Origin: Selaginella moellendorffii
Lineage: Eukaryota; Streptophyta; Lycopodiopsida; Selaginellales; Selaginellaceae
Assembly (NCBI RefSeq): GCF_000143415.4
Contig: NW_003314327.1
Span: 520,775-584,774, forward strand
Direction: 5' to 3'
DNA: 64,000 nt
The notes under the pieces are model-generated. The model ran no database searches. It was not told the DNA's origin and worked only from the letters and a program-made list of their open reading frames with translations. The position numbers were made by a program, and so were the translations under genes. Shown piece by piece: positions 12,536 to 24,300 of this stretch; position 1 is the stretch's first letter; the number at the start of each line of letters is the position of its first letter.

Positions 12536-15300
12536 TGGTGCCCATGAGACCACTCTCGATACTCGAATGTGGTGAGTTGTTATAACACATTTCTGCAAGT
12601 CCCAAATGATTTACCCAATCGGTCTGGTCTCCCGAGATATAGCATCGCAAATAATCCTCTAGCTGCCTATTCACCCTTTCTGTTTGTCCGTCTGTCAAGA
12701 AGTGTTAGTGCCATCAAACTTGACTTAATACCCAATACCTGTCTATGGGTGATAGGCTATGCTGAATTTCAACTTGGTGCGATACTGTTTCAGGAGAGTT
12801 CTCCAGAACCTATTGGTGAAGATCTTATCTCGATTTAAGATAATCTCTTCCAGCCTTCCCCGCACTCGAACCACTTGTTCGAAGAACATGTTCACCACAC
12901 CTTCCGCATCCACTTCCGTTGTGGTGGGTATGAAATGTGCCATCTTCGAAAAATCGGTTCACCACCACAAATATCGCATCGAACCCCTCGCTTGGGGGGA
13001 GTCCCGTGATAAAGTCCATCGTAAGACATTTCTACAGATGATTTAGAATTGGGATGCTTTGTAACAAGCCCCCACTAGCCTTAGTCACGGCTTTGACTTG
13101 CTGATATGTTGGGCATGTCTTTATATAGTTTTGGACGTCCTTAGCCATATCTGGCCAGTGGTACTTCCTAAAGCCCATCATTTTAGGCACTCTGCCGTGT
13201 CTCGCAAGAGGTCCGTCATGACACTCTTCCAAGGCTACCTTCCTTAGTTCCCCTTTTGGAACATACACCCTCGTTTGCTTGTAATAGATGAGTCTGTTGC
13301 GTTCTACATAGCCCATTTTCTCTTCCGTTGGCAGCTCACCTCTCTGGTGAGCTTCCCGTGCCTCCAGATTCCTCAGCAATACTTCTTGTGCTAGACCATT
13401 AGTTTCATATGCTGTCCGCACATCATCCCAAAAGGTTGCTGTCGTGCTGGATATCGCCAACTTCAAGCTTGCTTTTCGACTTAGCACATCAGCCACGATG
13501 TTGCTCTTCCCAGGCTTATACAGAATCTCGCAATCAAACTTGGCCAAAGCATTGGCCCACCGACCTTGATTCCTTCTCAGGTCGGGCTGTAACAAGAAGT
13601 GTTTCGTTGCCACATTGTCCGTGTAAACCTTAAAGTGTCTCCCAAGGTAGTGTCGCCACTCCTTGAGCACCTTAACCACCACAAACAATTCCTTCTCATG
13701 GGCAGGCCATTTCCTTTGAGCCTTGTCCAACTTCTTTGAGAAGAACGCTACTGGATGGTTGTCTTGCTTCAAAACTGTGCCCAATGCAAAGTCCAAAGCA
13801 TCTGTTTCTACCTCAAAGTCTTTACCAAAGTTTGGTAACGCCAACATTGGAGCCTTCCTCAACTTCCCTTTGAGGTGGATAAATGCCGCCTTGCATTCTG
13901 CTATTCATACCATTTTCCCTTTTCCCATTTGGTCTATTAAGGGCAAGGATACTCTTGAATAGTGTTTGATAAACTTTCGGTAGTAGTTGCATAGCCCCAA
14001 GAATGCCCTTAACTCGTGTACATTTGATGGTCGCTCCCAATCTTGGATCGCTTGGACCTTCTCAAGGTCCACTTTGAGCCCGTCCTTGCCCACCACATGC
14101 CCGAGAAACTTTACCTCTTGTTGAGCGAAGTCACATTTGCTCTCTTTAGCATACAGCTAGTGTTCCCTTAGTTTCTCAAACACTTTTGTCAAGTGTTCGG
14201 CATGCTCCTCTAGCGTCTCGCTATAGATCGATGTTGTCAATATAAACGACCACAAAGTGATCCAAATAGGGTACAAAGATGTGGTTCATCAACGCTGAAA
14301 ACGTTGCTGGCGCATTGCATAGCCCAAAGGACATCACCAAAAACTCAAAGCTCCCATACCTTGTTTAACAGGTTGTCTTCTCGACATCTTCCTTTGCTAC
14401 CTTGATCTGGTAGTATCCTGACCTTAGGTCAATCCTCAAGAAGTATTTTGCCTTTCCCAATCTATCGAACAAGTCCTCAATCCTTGGCAAAGGGTATTTG
14501 TTCTTATTTGTATACTTGTTGAGCAACCAATAGTCTATGCACATGCGCATAGATCCATCTTTCTTTTTCACAAATAACACCAGCGCCCCATATGACGACT
14601 TATTCAACCTAACATACTTTTTGTCCACCAACTCCTCTAGTTGGCGCTTGAGTTCCTCGAGTTCCTTTTCGTTCAAACAATAGGGGGGACGAACCACTGC
14701 CTCAGCACCCTCGACCAGCTCAATCTTATGTTCTATTGGTCGTGCGGGGGGCAACCCCACCGGTAGCTCCTCTGGCATGGTATCCTGGAATTGGTCCAAC
14801 ACTTGCTGGATCACTAAAGGTACTTCTTCCATTCCCGTCTTTTTGTCACTCTTCAGCACAAAAATGCTGCCTTGGTTCCTTTAGTGAGTTGTCCTCTCGT
14901 GGACACCAGGTTTAGGCAGAAATCTTTGGCCTTGCATTGCCCTACCTTTAGATCCTGAGCCTCCACCCCGGATCTTCTTCCTTGGGCATTCGCTAGTACC
15001 ACAAGGTTCCTACCTTGTCCATGTAGGGCTACCACAAACCGATTGAATCAATCCATCCCGAAGATCACGTCAAATCCCGCCATGTTCAACACGGTGAAAT
15101 CCATGTCCCTACTTCAACTCTCGCTTGTCGAAGTACCTCATTGGTGCTTTAGCTACCTTGAACAAACTTTATAGTCCTTGGTTTGCCCAGCCGCTGCATC
15201 GTTAGTCCGGCTTGCCGGATTATGTTGCAGCCACAAAATTATCCAAAGCACCTGTGTCAATAAGGATCTTAACAAAGCTAGTAGATGTCACGAACGACTC
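12520..15300 (-). pseudogene. pol: Ty3/gypsy pol relic, minus strand (PR-RT-RNaseH-IN)
   Basis: Read from right to left: protease with DTGA (about 15,265) and GFDVIFGMD followed by a stop where Trp is usual (about 15,050); reverse transcriptase (CIDYWLLN, about 14,520; [12 protein letters not shown], about 14,320; a damaged YIDN box, about 14,235); RNase H with VETDALDFALG and VYTDN (13,032-13,862); an integrase zinc region ending in TCPTYQQVK; and an integrase core split over frames (MDFITGLPP about 13,010, DGQTERVNRQLEDYLR about 12,680). Damage includes stops at about 14,160 and 14,365, TGA for Trp near 13,910, and frameshifts near 13,025 and 12,740. The family is close to plant chromovirus-like gypsy elements, though no chromodomain remains visible. 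Not functional. Confidence 0.92.
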
Positions 15301-16560
15301 TCTACCAAAATTGCTCGTGTAATGAGTAACTTTGAGCTAGGGACTAGATCACATACCTCAATTTGCATTTCACCCGACTTAATGGTTATATTGGCTCTGG
15401 CCTTCTTCGGGTAGGGACATTCCCTCGAAAAGTGTCCTGCTTCACCGTAGTTGTAGTATATGTTGTTTCCCACGCTGCTAACTGACTTGACCTTCTTATC
15501 CATGAGTTTGTCTCTTTTTTCTTGACTTCCCCACGTACTTGCTCGCTAGCCACCGGATTTGCCTTTCCAGAACCCTGAGGACTCATTCTTAGAGAAACTC
15601 TTCTTGAATTTCCCTTTGCTATATGTTCCCCTTGGTTTGGCCCCTTTGTTAAATGTGGACCCCGACCCCGTCGTGTTCCACTTTCGCAAGTTATCGTTGA
15701 AATGCACCTTGATAGTCGCATCCAACGCTTCCTTATAGTTGGTTGGGTTCTAGTGTATCACCTCACCATGAGCCCAAGTTTGCAAGCCTGATATAAAGGC
15801 ATGGAACGCATCCATATCCCCCATATCCATAACAAGTATCCTCTTTGTTATAAACCCATTCACATACTTCTGAATTGTTCCAGTCTACTTCAACCTACTC
15901 AGCTTGTCTCTTAGATGCAGAGTAGCATTCGGAGGAACGTAAGTCGTGCAGATCCTCGCCTTCATCATCTCCCAAATGGCCACTAGTCCTTCGTTGCCCT
16001 CTGTTGTTTTCCACCAAGACTTGGCATTATCTGCCAAGTATAGTTTTGCACATGGGACCTTTTCCAAGCTCGGTAACCGCAATGCTCGGAAGTAATCCTC
16101 CATATCGTAAAACCAATCCTCCACCACCTTATAATCATTCACTCCCTTGAAGACCGGTAGGGGTTTTGGTTGTACTTGGGAACTGCCTGAGGGACTAATT
16201 CCACTTTGGTCTGTTTGACCTTGTTTGGTTTTGCCTTAGTCCCTATCGAAGGGTTCGCACTTTCTGCACTGCCAGCCTCTGTAGTCTTTTGCCTTTTCTT
16301 CCGCTTCTCGTCATGCTTTAGCTTGCGTACGAGAGTCTCCAGTAGGGCATTGGTCTGTGCCAATTGTCCTTCTAGAACGTCCAATCAAGCCTTGGACGAC
16401 CGAACTTCACCACCAGACTCCTATTTGGAAGTTTCCTCACAGGAGTCCTCCTCATGCAAGGATTCCTCATCCATAGCCTCTTGTTCAACTAGAGGTTCCA
16501 ACTCTGAAAGAGGTTCCGTCTTCGCCTTGGTTCGTTTCTGCCCTGCCTTTGCCATCTTCC
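15288..16560 (-). pseudogene. gag: Gag relic of the minus-strand gypsy element
   Basis: The pieces VVEDWFYDMEDYFRALRLP and AKLYLADNAKSWW (15,885-16,142) are typical of a retrotransposon gag capsid core. Upstream (16,139-16,384) is a leucine/lysine-rich, coiled-coil-like start. The zinc knuckle near 15,440 reads YYNYGEAGHFSREC: the His and last Cys are kept, but the first two Cys are Tyr, so it could no longer bind zinc. A frameshift lies near 16,140. The gag is directly downstream of the primer site at 16,600. Confidence 0.85.
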
Positions 16561-16599
16561 AGCAATCTGCTTCTATCCTTCGCTACAACTGAGGAAAAC

Positions 16600-16611
16600 G
16601 CTCCGATACCA
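16600..16611 (-). other. Primer-binding site (initiator Met tRNA type)
   Basis: On the minus strand this reads TGGTATCGGAGC, a close variant of the usual plant LTR primer site. It lies three bases from the LTR end (...TTTACA at 16,615) and just ahead of gag, fixing the minus-strand orientation of this element. Confidence 0.8.
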
Positions 16612-16614
16612 AAT

Positions 16615-17352
16615 TGTAAACCACAAATTTTTCCTTTCCAATTTGCCAGCTTACCTCGTCTATCCGTCCAACACTGGCTTGGCTTTTGCTAAGTTCCCTC
16701 GCCAGGGTTCCCGCTTATGGTACCAGCTCCTACTTGGTCCTACTTGGTTTCAGCTACTCACTGCACAAGCAATGGAGTGTTAGCTATCCGTCCACGAATT
16801 CCTAAATCTCTCCCAATCCCCTTCCCCGGGTTAGACTGGACTTAAGGTTCAACTACACTCCCCGCAGGCACAAACAGCCAAGCACACCAAGCCTTTAGGT
16901 TCCTAACATCCCTTGGTACCACAAAACTTGATCATGGGACCCTCTAAATCCCATGTCTTAGGTGCAACACTTGCTTCGGGACGCCGGGGCGAAACACCAT
17001 GGCCTAACGGCCCAGTATGGGTACTTCTACCCCCCTTGTTCCATCCAGAAGGGAAGGCCCAAGCCCCTAGATAGGGTGAGGACTAATGAGCTGCAAGGTA
17101 CTCAAGTGGGACACCACTCCACATGAGCCGAGAGCACCACAGTTGGTTTCCCTTTTGGGAGTGGGAGCTGTTCTTGAGCACTTCCTTGGGTGGCCCCTCC
17201 AATACCACCCGAGTCCATGCTCACTCCCACCCAAGGCCCCTCGACCTCAGTCTCAACCTCAAATCAGTTTGGAAGCACTACTGGAAAGTTATTTCAAGAC
17301 TGGTTCCTAGACCTCACTATCCCTACTATACTTTTGGAACCCCCTGCAGCCC
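16615..17352 (-). repeat. 5' LTR of the minus-strand gypsy element (module C, copy 2)
   Basis: Its inner boundary is TGTAAACCACAAATTTTTCC next to the primer site. It aligns in direct orientation with 3,287-4,010, and its distal part with the 3' LTR at 11,925-12,345. The outer boundary is approximate, at the 'cccctgcagccc' text. Confidence 0.65.
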
Positions 17353-18660
17353 TGGTTCTTTACAGTTGGGACCAAAAGCTTTGACTTGGAAAGTCAGGAG
17401 TGGGAGTGGAACTCTAAACAAAAGGCTCGAGGAATAAATACAAAGCAATTGATGTATGAGTCTCTAAAAAGGGAGATAAGAAGGATTGACACGTAGTAGG
17501 TGTCGTGACATGTGGATGTATTGGAGTCTGAGATAGAGCCCAAGGTCAAGACCAAGACCGAGACCAAGACTGAGACCGAAATTAAGACTGAGTCCGAGTC
17601 TAAGTCTGAGTCCGAGTTGGAGTTAGAGTCAGAGTTGGAGTCGAAGTCTGAGTTTGAGTTCAAGTTTGAGTCCTAGGGTGAAAGCCCAAAGTGGTTATCT
17701 TCTAGACTCTAGGGGGTTTGGTAAGCTCCAAAAGGATAGTAGGGGGGAAGACTTTAGTAGAACCAGTTTGGCTAGGAATGGCTAATGTGAACAAGGAAGG
17801 TTATACCCACATGGTGGGTGATGATATAATCATTGAGGAGTCTAAAGTTAGAGTGAATATGGATGGAGAGGTGGGGTAACTTAGTGGAGTGTTCAAGAGT
17901 TAGTTCTAACTCCCCCAAGAAATCGAATGGTCAATGCTTTCAATCCAAGTGTGGGTGGCACTACCTACTTAGATACCTGGCATGGCTCATCAGAACCTTG
18001 CTTTAGCCACATGGCTAGGGCACCCAGAGGCAAAAGGTCGGAAGAGTACACATAAGGATCACATTGGGATGTGGTGTTTCAAAATATCACCCCAAAATCC
18101 CAAATTGTGGAAAAGAAGAAGAGTAATCCTTTTGTGTAATGACCAAGGATACAATCATATGGCAAAAAAATCTTAAATGTCAATGGGACTTATTGGTTAA
18201 GCCTTTAAGCCTTGACATAATGAAGTATGGTCTTGAATGGAAAGGGATTTAATGGGGACTAAAGGAGGGATATTGGGGAAGGATGTTCCTGATGTCTTCA
18301 AGCATTTTAAGGATGCTAAAATGTGGTCATAGGATGATTACTCATTAACGGATAGCCGAATTTTTGGGAGACAAGATTATGGTACAAGTGGTTTTAGACT
18401 ACCCATAAGACAAAAGTGAATGGAAATAGCCTTAGCATAACAGTGATATGTTAGTGGTACATTTGGGTGTTTGTCGGGGGATTAGATATGTGGAGCAATT
18501 GAACCAAGTGCAAAGGTTGAGGGGTATAGATGCCATTCACATGGGTAGTATATCCCTAAGTCGAGAATAAGACTTATGGAGGTTGTGAGAGAAATTCCTT
18601 CAAGTGGTCAAAGGTGTGGTTAAGTGACTAAAGTAAAATGAAAAATTTAATCACTTACAA
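17353..18660 (+). repeat. Degenerate minisatellite plus module B, copy 2
   Basis: Bases 17,360-17,450 resemble 3,190-3,265. Bases 17,530-17,680 are a decayed 'gagtccgag' tract. Bases 17,690-18,660 align with 5,040-5,965, sharing 'gtgtgggtggcactacctac' and ending at 'ggttaagtgactaaagtaaa'. No gene is supported. Confidence 0.6.
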
Positions 18661-20880
18661 CTTGGTATTGGATTTATTCCTTAGTTCAACTTTTATTGAT
18701 GGTCAAGTATATCATCACTTGATATTTGTATTAGAAGATCCTAGGAATGGGTCAATCATCAATGTGTAGCATATCAAGAGGGCATGACTCTCCACTTGAG
18801 TTTATATATGATTATATGGTCAATATGGTGGATAGAAAATGGCTAATAAAGGAATGACTTTGGGATTTTAGGAAAAATAAAAAAAAATTCTCATAAAATT
18901 AAGGATATGATTCAATAAACATTTGACTAAACAAACTAGATAATGTGGTTGTGGTAAACAACTATAGTTGGGATCATAAGAAAGATAAAGACTCCAAGAC
19001 AATAAAGAAGTCATAAAATTATCTTTATATGATTAGGGAACTGTGAGAGGTTAAATACGGCTTAGGACATATATCCTTGAAATATAATTAAAGCTACCTT
19101 TAATAAAAGCTAGAACAACCCAAGGAGTTGAGGGGTGTGTTTAAAGGATGAGTCAATGTTCTCATTGTACAGAATGATAGTTCTAAGGGGTAAAGGTAGC
19201 CCATGTGAAACAAAGGATAATAAAGTGTTGGAGCAACACTTACAAAGATAGTCTTTTTGAATATATGATTGATATTAAGTTTTATTAATTTTAATATAGA
19301 TAGTGTTGATGATTTAGCTTTAGTTTTGTGTTATTGGCATTTATGCATTTGCTAGTTAGCAATTGTATTGACATTCAAACAAACTAAATAACAAGTTTGA
19401 GTTAGTTATGTTCTATATGAGTTTATTAAGTAGAGGTTGAGCTTTGTCTTTTCTTTAAAAAGTGATACAGTTAATAACTATGCTAACTTTACAAAAGGAA
19501 AAGTTAATATTCAATATTGAAGATGTTAGTAGATTTGAATTGGGATATATCGATTATTGATGATTTTTCTTATACTTATTATAAAGTGAATTACATCTTG
19601 CTATAGATGGATTCATGAAGGATCTTTGATGATCATATGCTAAGCATAACTTCATTGTGCTAGGCTTTTAGATTGATGTAAATATGTTTTTCATAAGTTA
19701 ATTTATGCAAGACTCGTGATTATTGTCAGGCAAGACTTAGCTATATATTTCTTCAAGCTTTTAGTTCTTTGAGTTTTATGCTTATTATTCCATTTGTTAG
19801 GAGTTGTTAGGGAAGGCATTTTGGTTTATTGACTTCAATGTTGAAGTTAGTATTTGCATTTGGCAATCATTATTGATAATTGACTATCATCTTGGATAGT
19901 TGATTATCCTTATCAACAGTTTTGCTTGATTATTATTGATCTAAAATGATTTGCCATTCTTCGGGATGGTAGATTATTTCTTCAACGATGATTATATATC
20001 TCTTCATTAATGGGATGATTGATGTTCTTTCATGATGGTTAGTTATTCTCTTTGATAGCTTATGGTTTTTCACATTACCATATATTTTTTTTGTGGTTTG
20101 CTTTAGATTAGTTTTTTGGGTTTGAAACGTTGGTAGGATGTTACTGATACTTGCTTAAACAACTTGAGTTTCTTCATATTGTTGACTGGAATCTATTTAA
20201 ATTGGTTAGTGCGATGGTTAACATGAATGAGTGTTTGTTTGCTTTGCAATATTCATTCTATTTTGTTGACTATTGTTACAATTGCTTCTGATAGGTTGGA
20301 TGTTATTTCCTTTGAGTAATACATTCGCGAGCATTTTATTTATTAAGTCAATGATACTTTATGTTCTTTTAGTTGTCTTTTGCAAGTTGTTTAGCATGCT
20401 ATCTGAAATCTTTGATAGTTAAATTTTATCATTGAGTTTTCTTGATAATACACTGGCTATTGAATATTATTAGATGGTTAATCTTATGTTTTCCAACTAT
20501 AGTGATCTTGGTGGTTCATATACTTTAATACTGGTTTATCGAATGATAACTTACTTAGAATACTTTTTTGTTTTCTTATAAAATTTATTCATCGATAATT
20601 AAGTCTCTAAGATATCATTATCTTTGACTTTGATATTATCCATCTATTGATTTTTGAGTTTGGGCCAGTATAGGCAAATTGGCTTCGGCACTTCGTGTGT
20701 ATGGTGAAATCTTTAATCATAAAGTAGCTACTGTCAATTGGTCACATTATCCACCTCTTTATCGATGTTTCTTATTTCATTAAAAAGGCATGATCGTGTA
20801 AACAACTCTAACTACCTTTTTACAATAGCCTATCTAAACTTTACCAATGGGTTTGGTTTCTTTGTTAGGGCCTTTGGCTT
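18661..20880. other. AT-rich intergenic sequence without recognisable features
   Basis: Strongly AT-rich sequence with no open frame of note on either strand and no LTR, primer site or RNA gene that I could recognise. Confidence 0.5.
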
Positions 20881-20889
20881 CTCTCTCTA

Positions 20890-21314
20890 TGTCTGGAGAA
20901 AGAGGAAATAAACAAGATTGGAAGTTCAAGTTTAGGAAAACAAACTATAGAGGTTCAAGGTTAGGACTGTATTCCTAATCTTGATGTGAGCAGTAGTGAC
21001 TATAAAAGTAGGACTTAGAATGTTTTTAGACTTATCCTTAATACAAAATACATTGCAATATATTGTCATTCTGCCTATCTCTTTGGCTCTTCATGGCAAT
21101 GTCTTACTTACCCACTGCCTTCAAGGGATCAAAGGCATGGGACTAACACCTTCATGCTCATGTTCACAGTCTCAAATTGGATTGGCATAAGCAAGTAAGT
21201 GCACTCTTTTCGTAGTGTAGTTTTTGATTAAGGGACTAATTTAGATTTGAAACCTTCTAGGAAAATTTTGTATGGACATTTTCCTCCCAGTTTAGAAAAT
21301 TCCAGAAGTTTTCA
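20890..21314 (+). repeat. LTR-like repeat, left copy
   Basis: It starts TGTCTGGAGAAAGAGG and ends AGAAGTTTTCA, with TATAAAAG near 21,002 on the plus strand. It is a direct repeat of about 31,780-32,114, ending in the same bases. Inverted copies of its first part lie at 22,485-22,575 and 31,570-31,745. The orientation implied by its TATA box is opposite to the minus-strand pol beside it, so this is probably a nested or rearranged pair of elements rather than one simple element. Confidence 0.55.
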
Positions 21315-21902
21315 CTAGTGACTATGGTTGGATAAGGTGACGTGAAGAGCTTATGGGATAGAGCAAACCAAGATGATCATTTCCCCCAGAACTTCAAGGA
21401 AAACGGACTAAAGACACACAAGACGATGGTGTAGGAAGAAAAAGACCCAAAAATCAAGAAAAACAAGACCGTAAAACAAAAACAGTGGAAAACCATGGAG
21501 AAATGAAGAAAACAAAAAACATGAAGAACACTTGAAAATTGAAGCCACCAAAGTCATGGAAAACTTGGAGCATATGTGGTTGAAGAAAGTGAATATTCCA
21601 AGAATCTACGACAAAGAGACGACCAAAGAAAAATTCTAGTGGCTGGAGATGAAGGAAGAATGAAAAAACATGACTGCCCATTTGGAGTGTACAAGATACA
21701 AAGACTACCTTTTGTGTGGTTTCAGAAATTGTGCAAAACCATACAAGCAATGCTACCAAAATGGCGATGCAACACTTGCAAACAAGCAAAAACAAGACTC
21801 CGAATTAGGGATGAAAATGCCATAGTGGAAGAGAGAAAGAAACAAGAAGAAATAGCTCAAGAAAACGACACCAAAAAGAGTGATGATAGTTTAGAAAAAA
21901 AA

Positions 21903-23075
21903 CCTAGGAATGCAGGATGGAGTAGAGCGACACCTCCACAATCGTCGTCCACACTGCTACACTCCAGAGAAACAAGGATGGGAGGAGCTCAAGTGCAGTA
22001 ACCACATCAACTAGAAGCTCCCGCACAACTTCCTGCAGTAGTACCACTACTCCAAGCTAGCGATGTACACTCGTGAAGGCATTGAGAGCTTCTACGAGAA
22101 GATGTTTGTCAAGCCGATGGAGCAGTGCCTTTCCAAACTCGAAGACGGTTTCAAGCAGCTGAACCCCCCGATCAAAAGCATTCACAGCCATGGAATTTCG
22201 ACTCCAAAATCCTATAAGGAATCCTTCAACCTTGCGCAGTAGTTTCAGCAGGAAAATGCAAGGCACAACAAAGAAAGAATCCATGCGCTCAAAGAAGCAG
22301 CCCAGACTTACGAAGAGGAAGAAGAGGAGGAACCACATGAGGGAATGGCTATCCAAGATGCAGTGATGGAGCAATGATTGCGGGACATAACATGAGACAG
22401 TTGTGGGAGAGTGGAGAAAGAGGAAAAAGGCAAGTTCAGAACTTCAAGCTTAGGAAAACAAACTTGAGAAGTTCAAGGTTAAGAATACAATCTTAATCTT
22501 GAACCTCTCAAGTTCATGCTTTCCTAAGCTTGAACTTCCAAGCTTGCCTTTTTCCTCTTTCTCCACGACTGTCTCATGCTACATCCTGCAGTCAATGCTC
22601 TATTGCTGCATCCTAGGTAGCTGTTCTCTCATGTGGTTCTTCCTCCTCTTCTTCCTCTTCATAAGTTTGGTCTGTTTCTTCGAGCGCACGGATTCTTTCT
22701 TTTGCCATGAACAGCTCCTTGATGAGCCTTGCATTTTCCTATTGAAACTGTTGTGCAAGGTCGAAGGATTCCTTATAGGATTTTGGAGTCGGAATTTCAT
22801 GGCTGTGAATGCTCTTGATCGCGGTGTTCAGCTGCTTGAAACTATCCTCAAGTTGGGAAAGGCACTGCTCCATCGGCTTGATGAACGTTTTCTCGATGCC
22901 TTCACGAGTGTACACTGCTAGCTTGGAGTCGTGGTACTGCTGCAGGAAGTTGTGCGAGAGCTTTTGATTGCTGTGATTGCCGCGCTCAAGCTCCTCCCGT
23001 CCTCGTTTCTTTGGAGTGTAGCAGTGTGGAGGATGATTGTGGAGGTGTCGCTTTGCTCCATCCTGCATTCCCTAG
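21903..23075. repeat. Long inverted repeat, arms of about 580 bases
   Basis: The plus-strand sequence from 21,903 to about 22,480 is repeated as reverse complement from about 22,490 to 23,075. Shared landmarks include 'ccgatggagcagtgcctttc' and 'actccaaaatcctataagga' in each arm. The arms meet with almost no spacer, inside LTR-start sequence. The coding sense of the shared text is minus on the right arm, where it belongs to the extra ORF of the gypsy element, and plus on the left arm. Confidence 0.85.
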
Positions 23076-24300
23076 TTCACCATCTCCTCAGCTTCTTTGA
23101 TTGGTGGGAGCTCCTAACTTGCCTCGTCCAAACCCTACTCATTGTCTTTGGCTGTTGCGGTTATCACAACCGTTTCAGGCTCAAGGTTGTAGTCTTGTGT
23201 TGCAGACTCAAGACTGCAAAATGGAGTCTCTAGGAGCTTGTCATTGGTAATCCCTTCCTCTTGATTTTCCTCTAGCGCTGGGATCTCCTGCATGTGATTC
23301 ATCAGTTTTTCCCCGTCATGGGGTGGTTCCTCCTACATGTTCTTGTGGTCCTCAACCTCCTGTTCCTTTTATGTTTCCTTCTTGGCTTCATCTTGTTCAT
23401 CCTCAACTTCCACTTGCTTTTCCTTCGCTTCCTCATGGTTGTCCTGCTCCTCTTCCTTTGTTTCCTGTGCCTCACTTCCTTTGCCAAGGTCGACCTTCTC
23501 CTCCACTGTTTTCACTTGGGCTTGAGGGACAAGTACCAATGCCCTTTCATTGTTCAGCGACAAAGCCTCTATATATGGAAAAAGTGTCGTTGTAATTTTC
23601 TTCTTACTCTCCAGCGCATTGAAAACCTATGAGTGTTCCCTATGGAACTTGATGTAAACATATGCTCCCAAGTCGACTTGGACTCCATTGTTCAAGTCCT
23701 CATAGATGAAGGTGACGTTCTTGCTCACTGATGTCACCGTTCGTCAGAACTCCAATGTTGCGAGAAGGAATTTGAAAATCCCTCGCAAATTTTCTTTCAC
23801 ATTTGAGAACTGTAGAGATGCTGTTGTCTTGTAGTTTGCTGCGTGCTTCATGATCTTCGGGTCAATGGCTCTATCTCGTGGAGCCGTCACTCGCTTTCCC
23901 CTATTCGGTAGTTGAAGAGCTTTAGCAAATTCTTCTTCAATCATGAGTTTCCTGCACATAAAATTGATAATTTTCCTCTTGATACCGTGTGGATCAAAGC
24001 TTGCCATAGCCATCATGAGAACTGAGAATGCATAGAGCTGATACTTCCACAACCATGCATCAAGAGTCTTGTCTCAAGACCACATTCGGTTTCCCACTTG
24101 GAAAACTGAGCATACCTTGTTCTCATCATTCGAGAGGTCAATCACTTCCTCCTCTTCCTATGGATGGCATGGAGCCCTCAAAGTGACTCTAGTCCTCATT
24201 GAAGCTGCACTTTCACCATACCCAGAATCGCCACAGCCTTGACCACTGTTTGCCCCTGGTGGGCTCCCTCTTTCCTCACACATCATCGCCCGTAACTCTT
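22575..24300 (-). pseudogene. Extra ORF downstream of integrase in the second gypsy element
   Basis: On the minus strand, between the end of integrase and an LTR-like edge at about 22,575, there is further coding-like sequence. Pieces are: a segment with KRKIINFMCRKLMIEEEF (23,744-24,052), an acidic, lysine/glutamate-rich linker (about 23,369-23,563), and KKRGREELERG...SKLAVYTREGIE with a predicted coiled coil (QLEDSFKQLNTAIKS) and a Glu run (22,600-23,068). It is in the same sense as pol, as are the extra ORFs of Athila/Tat-type elements. I do not recognise the protein. It is broken by stops and frameshifts, and its end is duplicated in inverted form to the left. Confidence 0.5.

Noticed and set aside
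22499-22921. 140-codon plus-strand ORF with hydrophobic stretches
   Set aside because: It is the complement of the coiled-coil/Glu-run coding segment on the minus strand; its Phe/Leu/Ser runs are antisense to GAA/GAG runs.
23294-23632. Membrane-protein-like ORF (112 codons)
   Set aside because: Antisense of the acidic Lys/Glu linker of the extra gypsy ORF.
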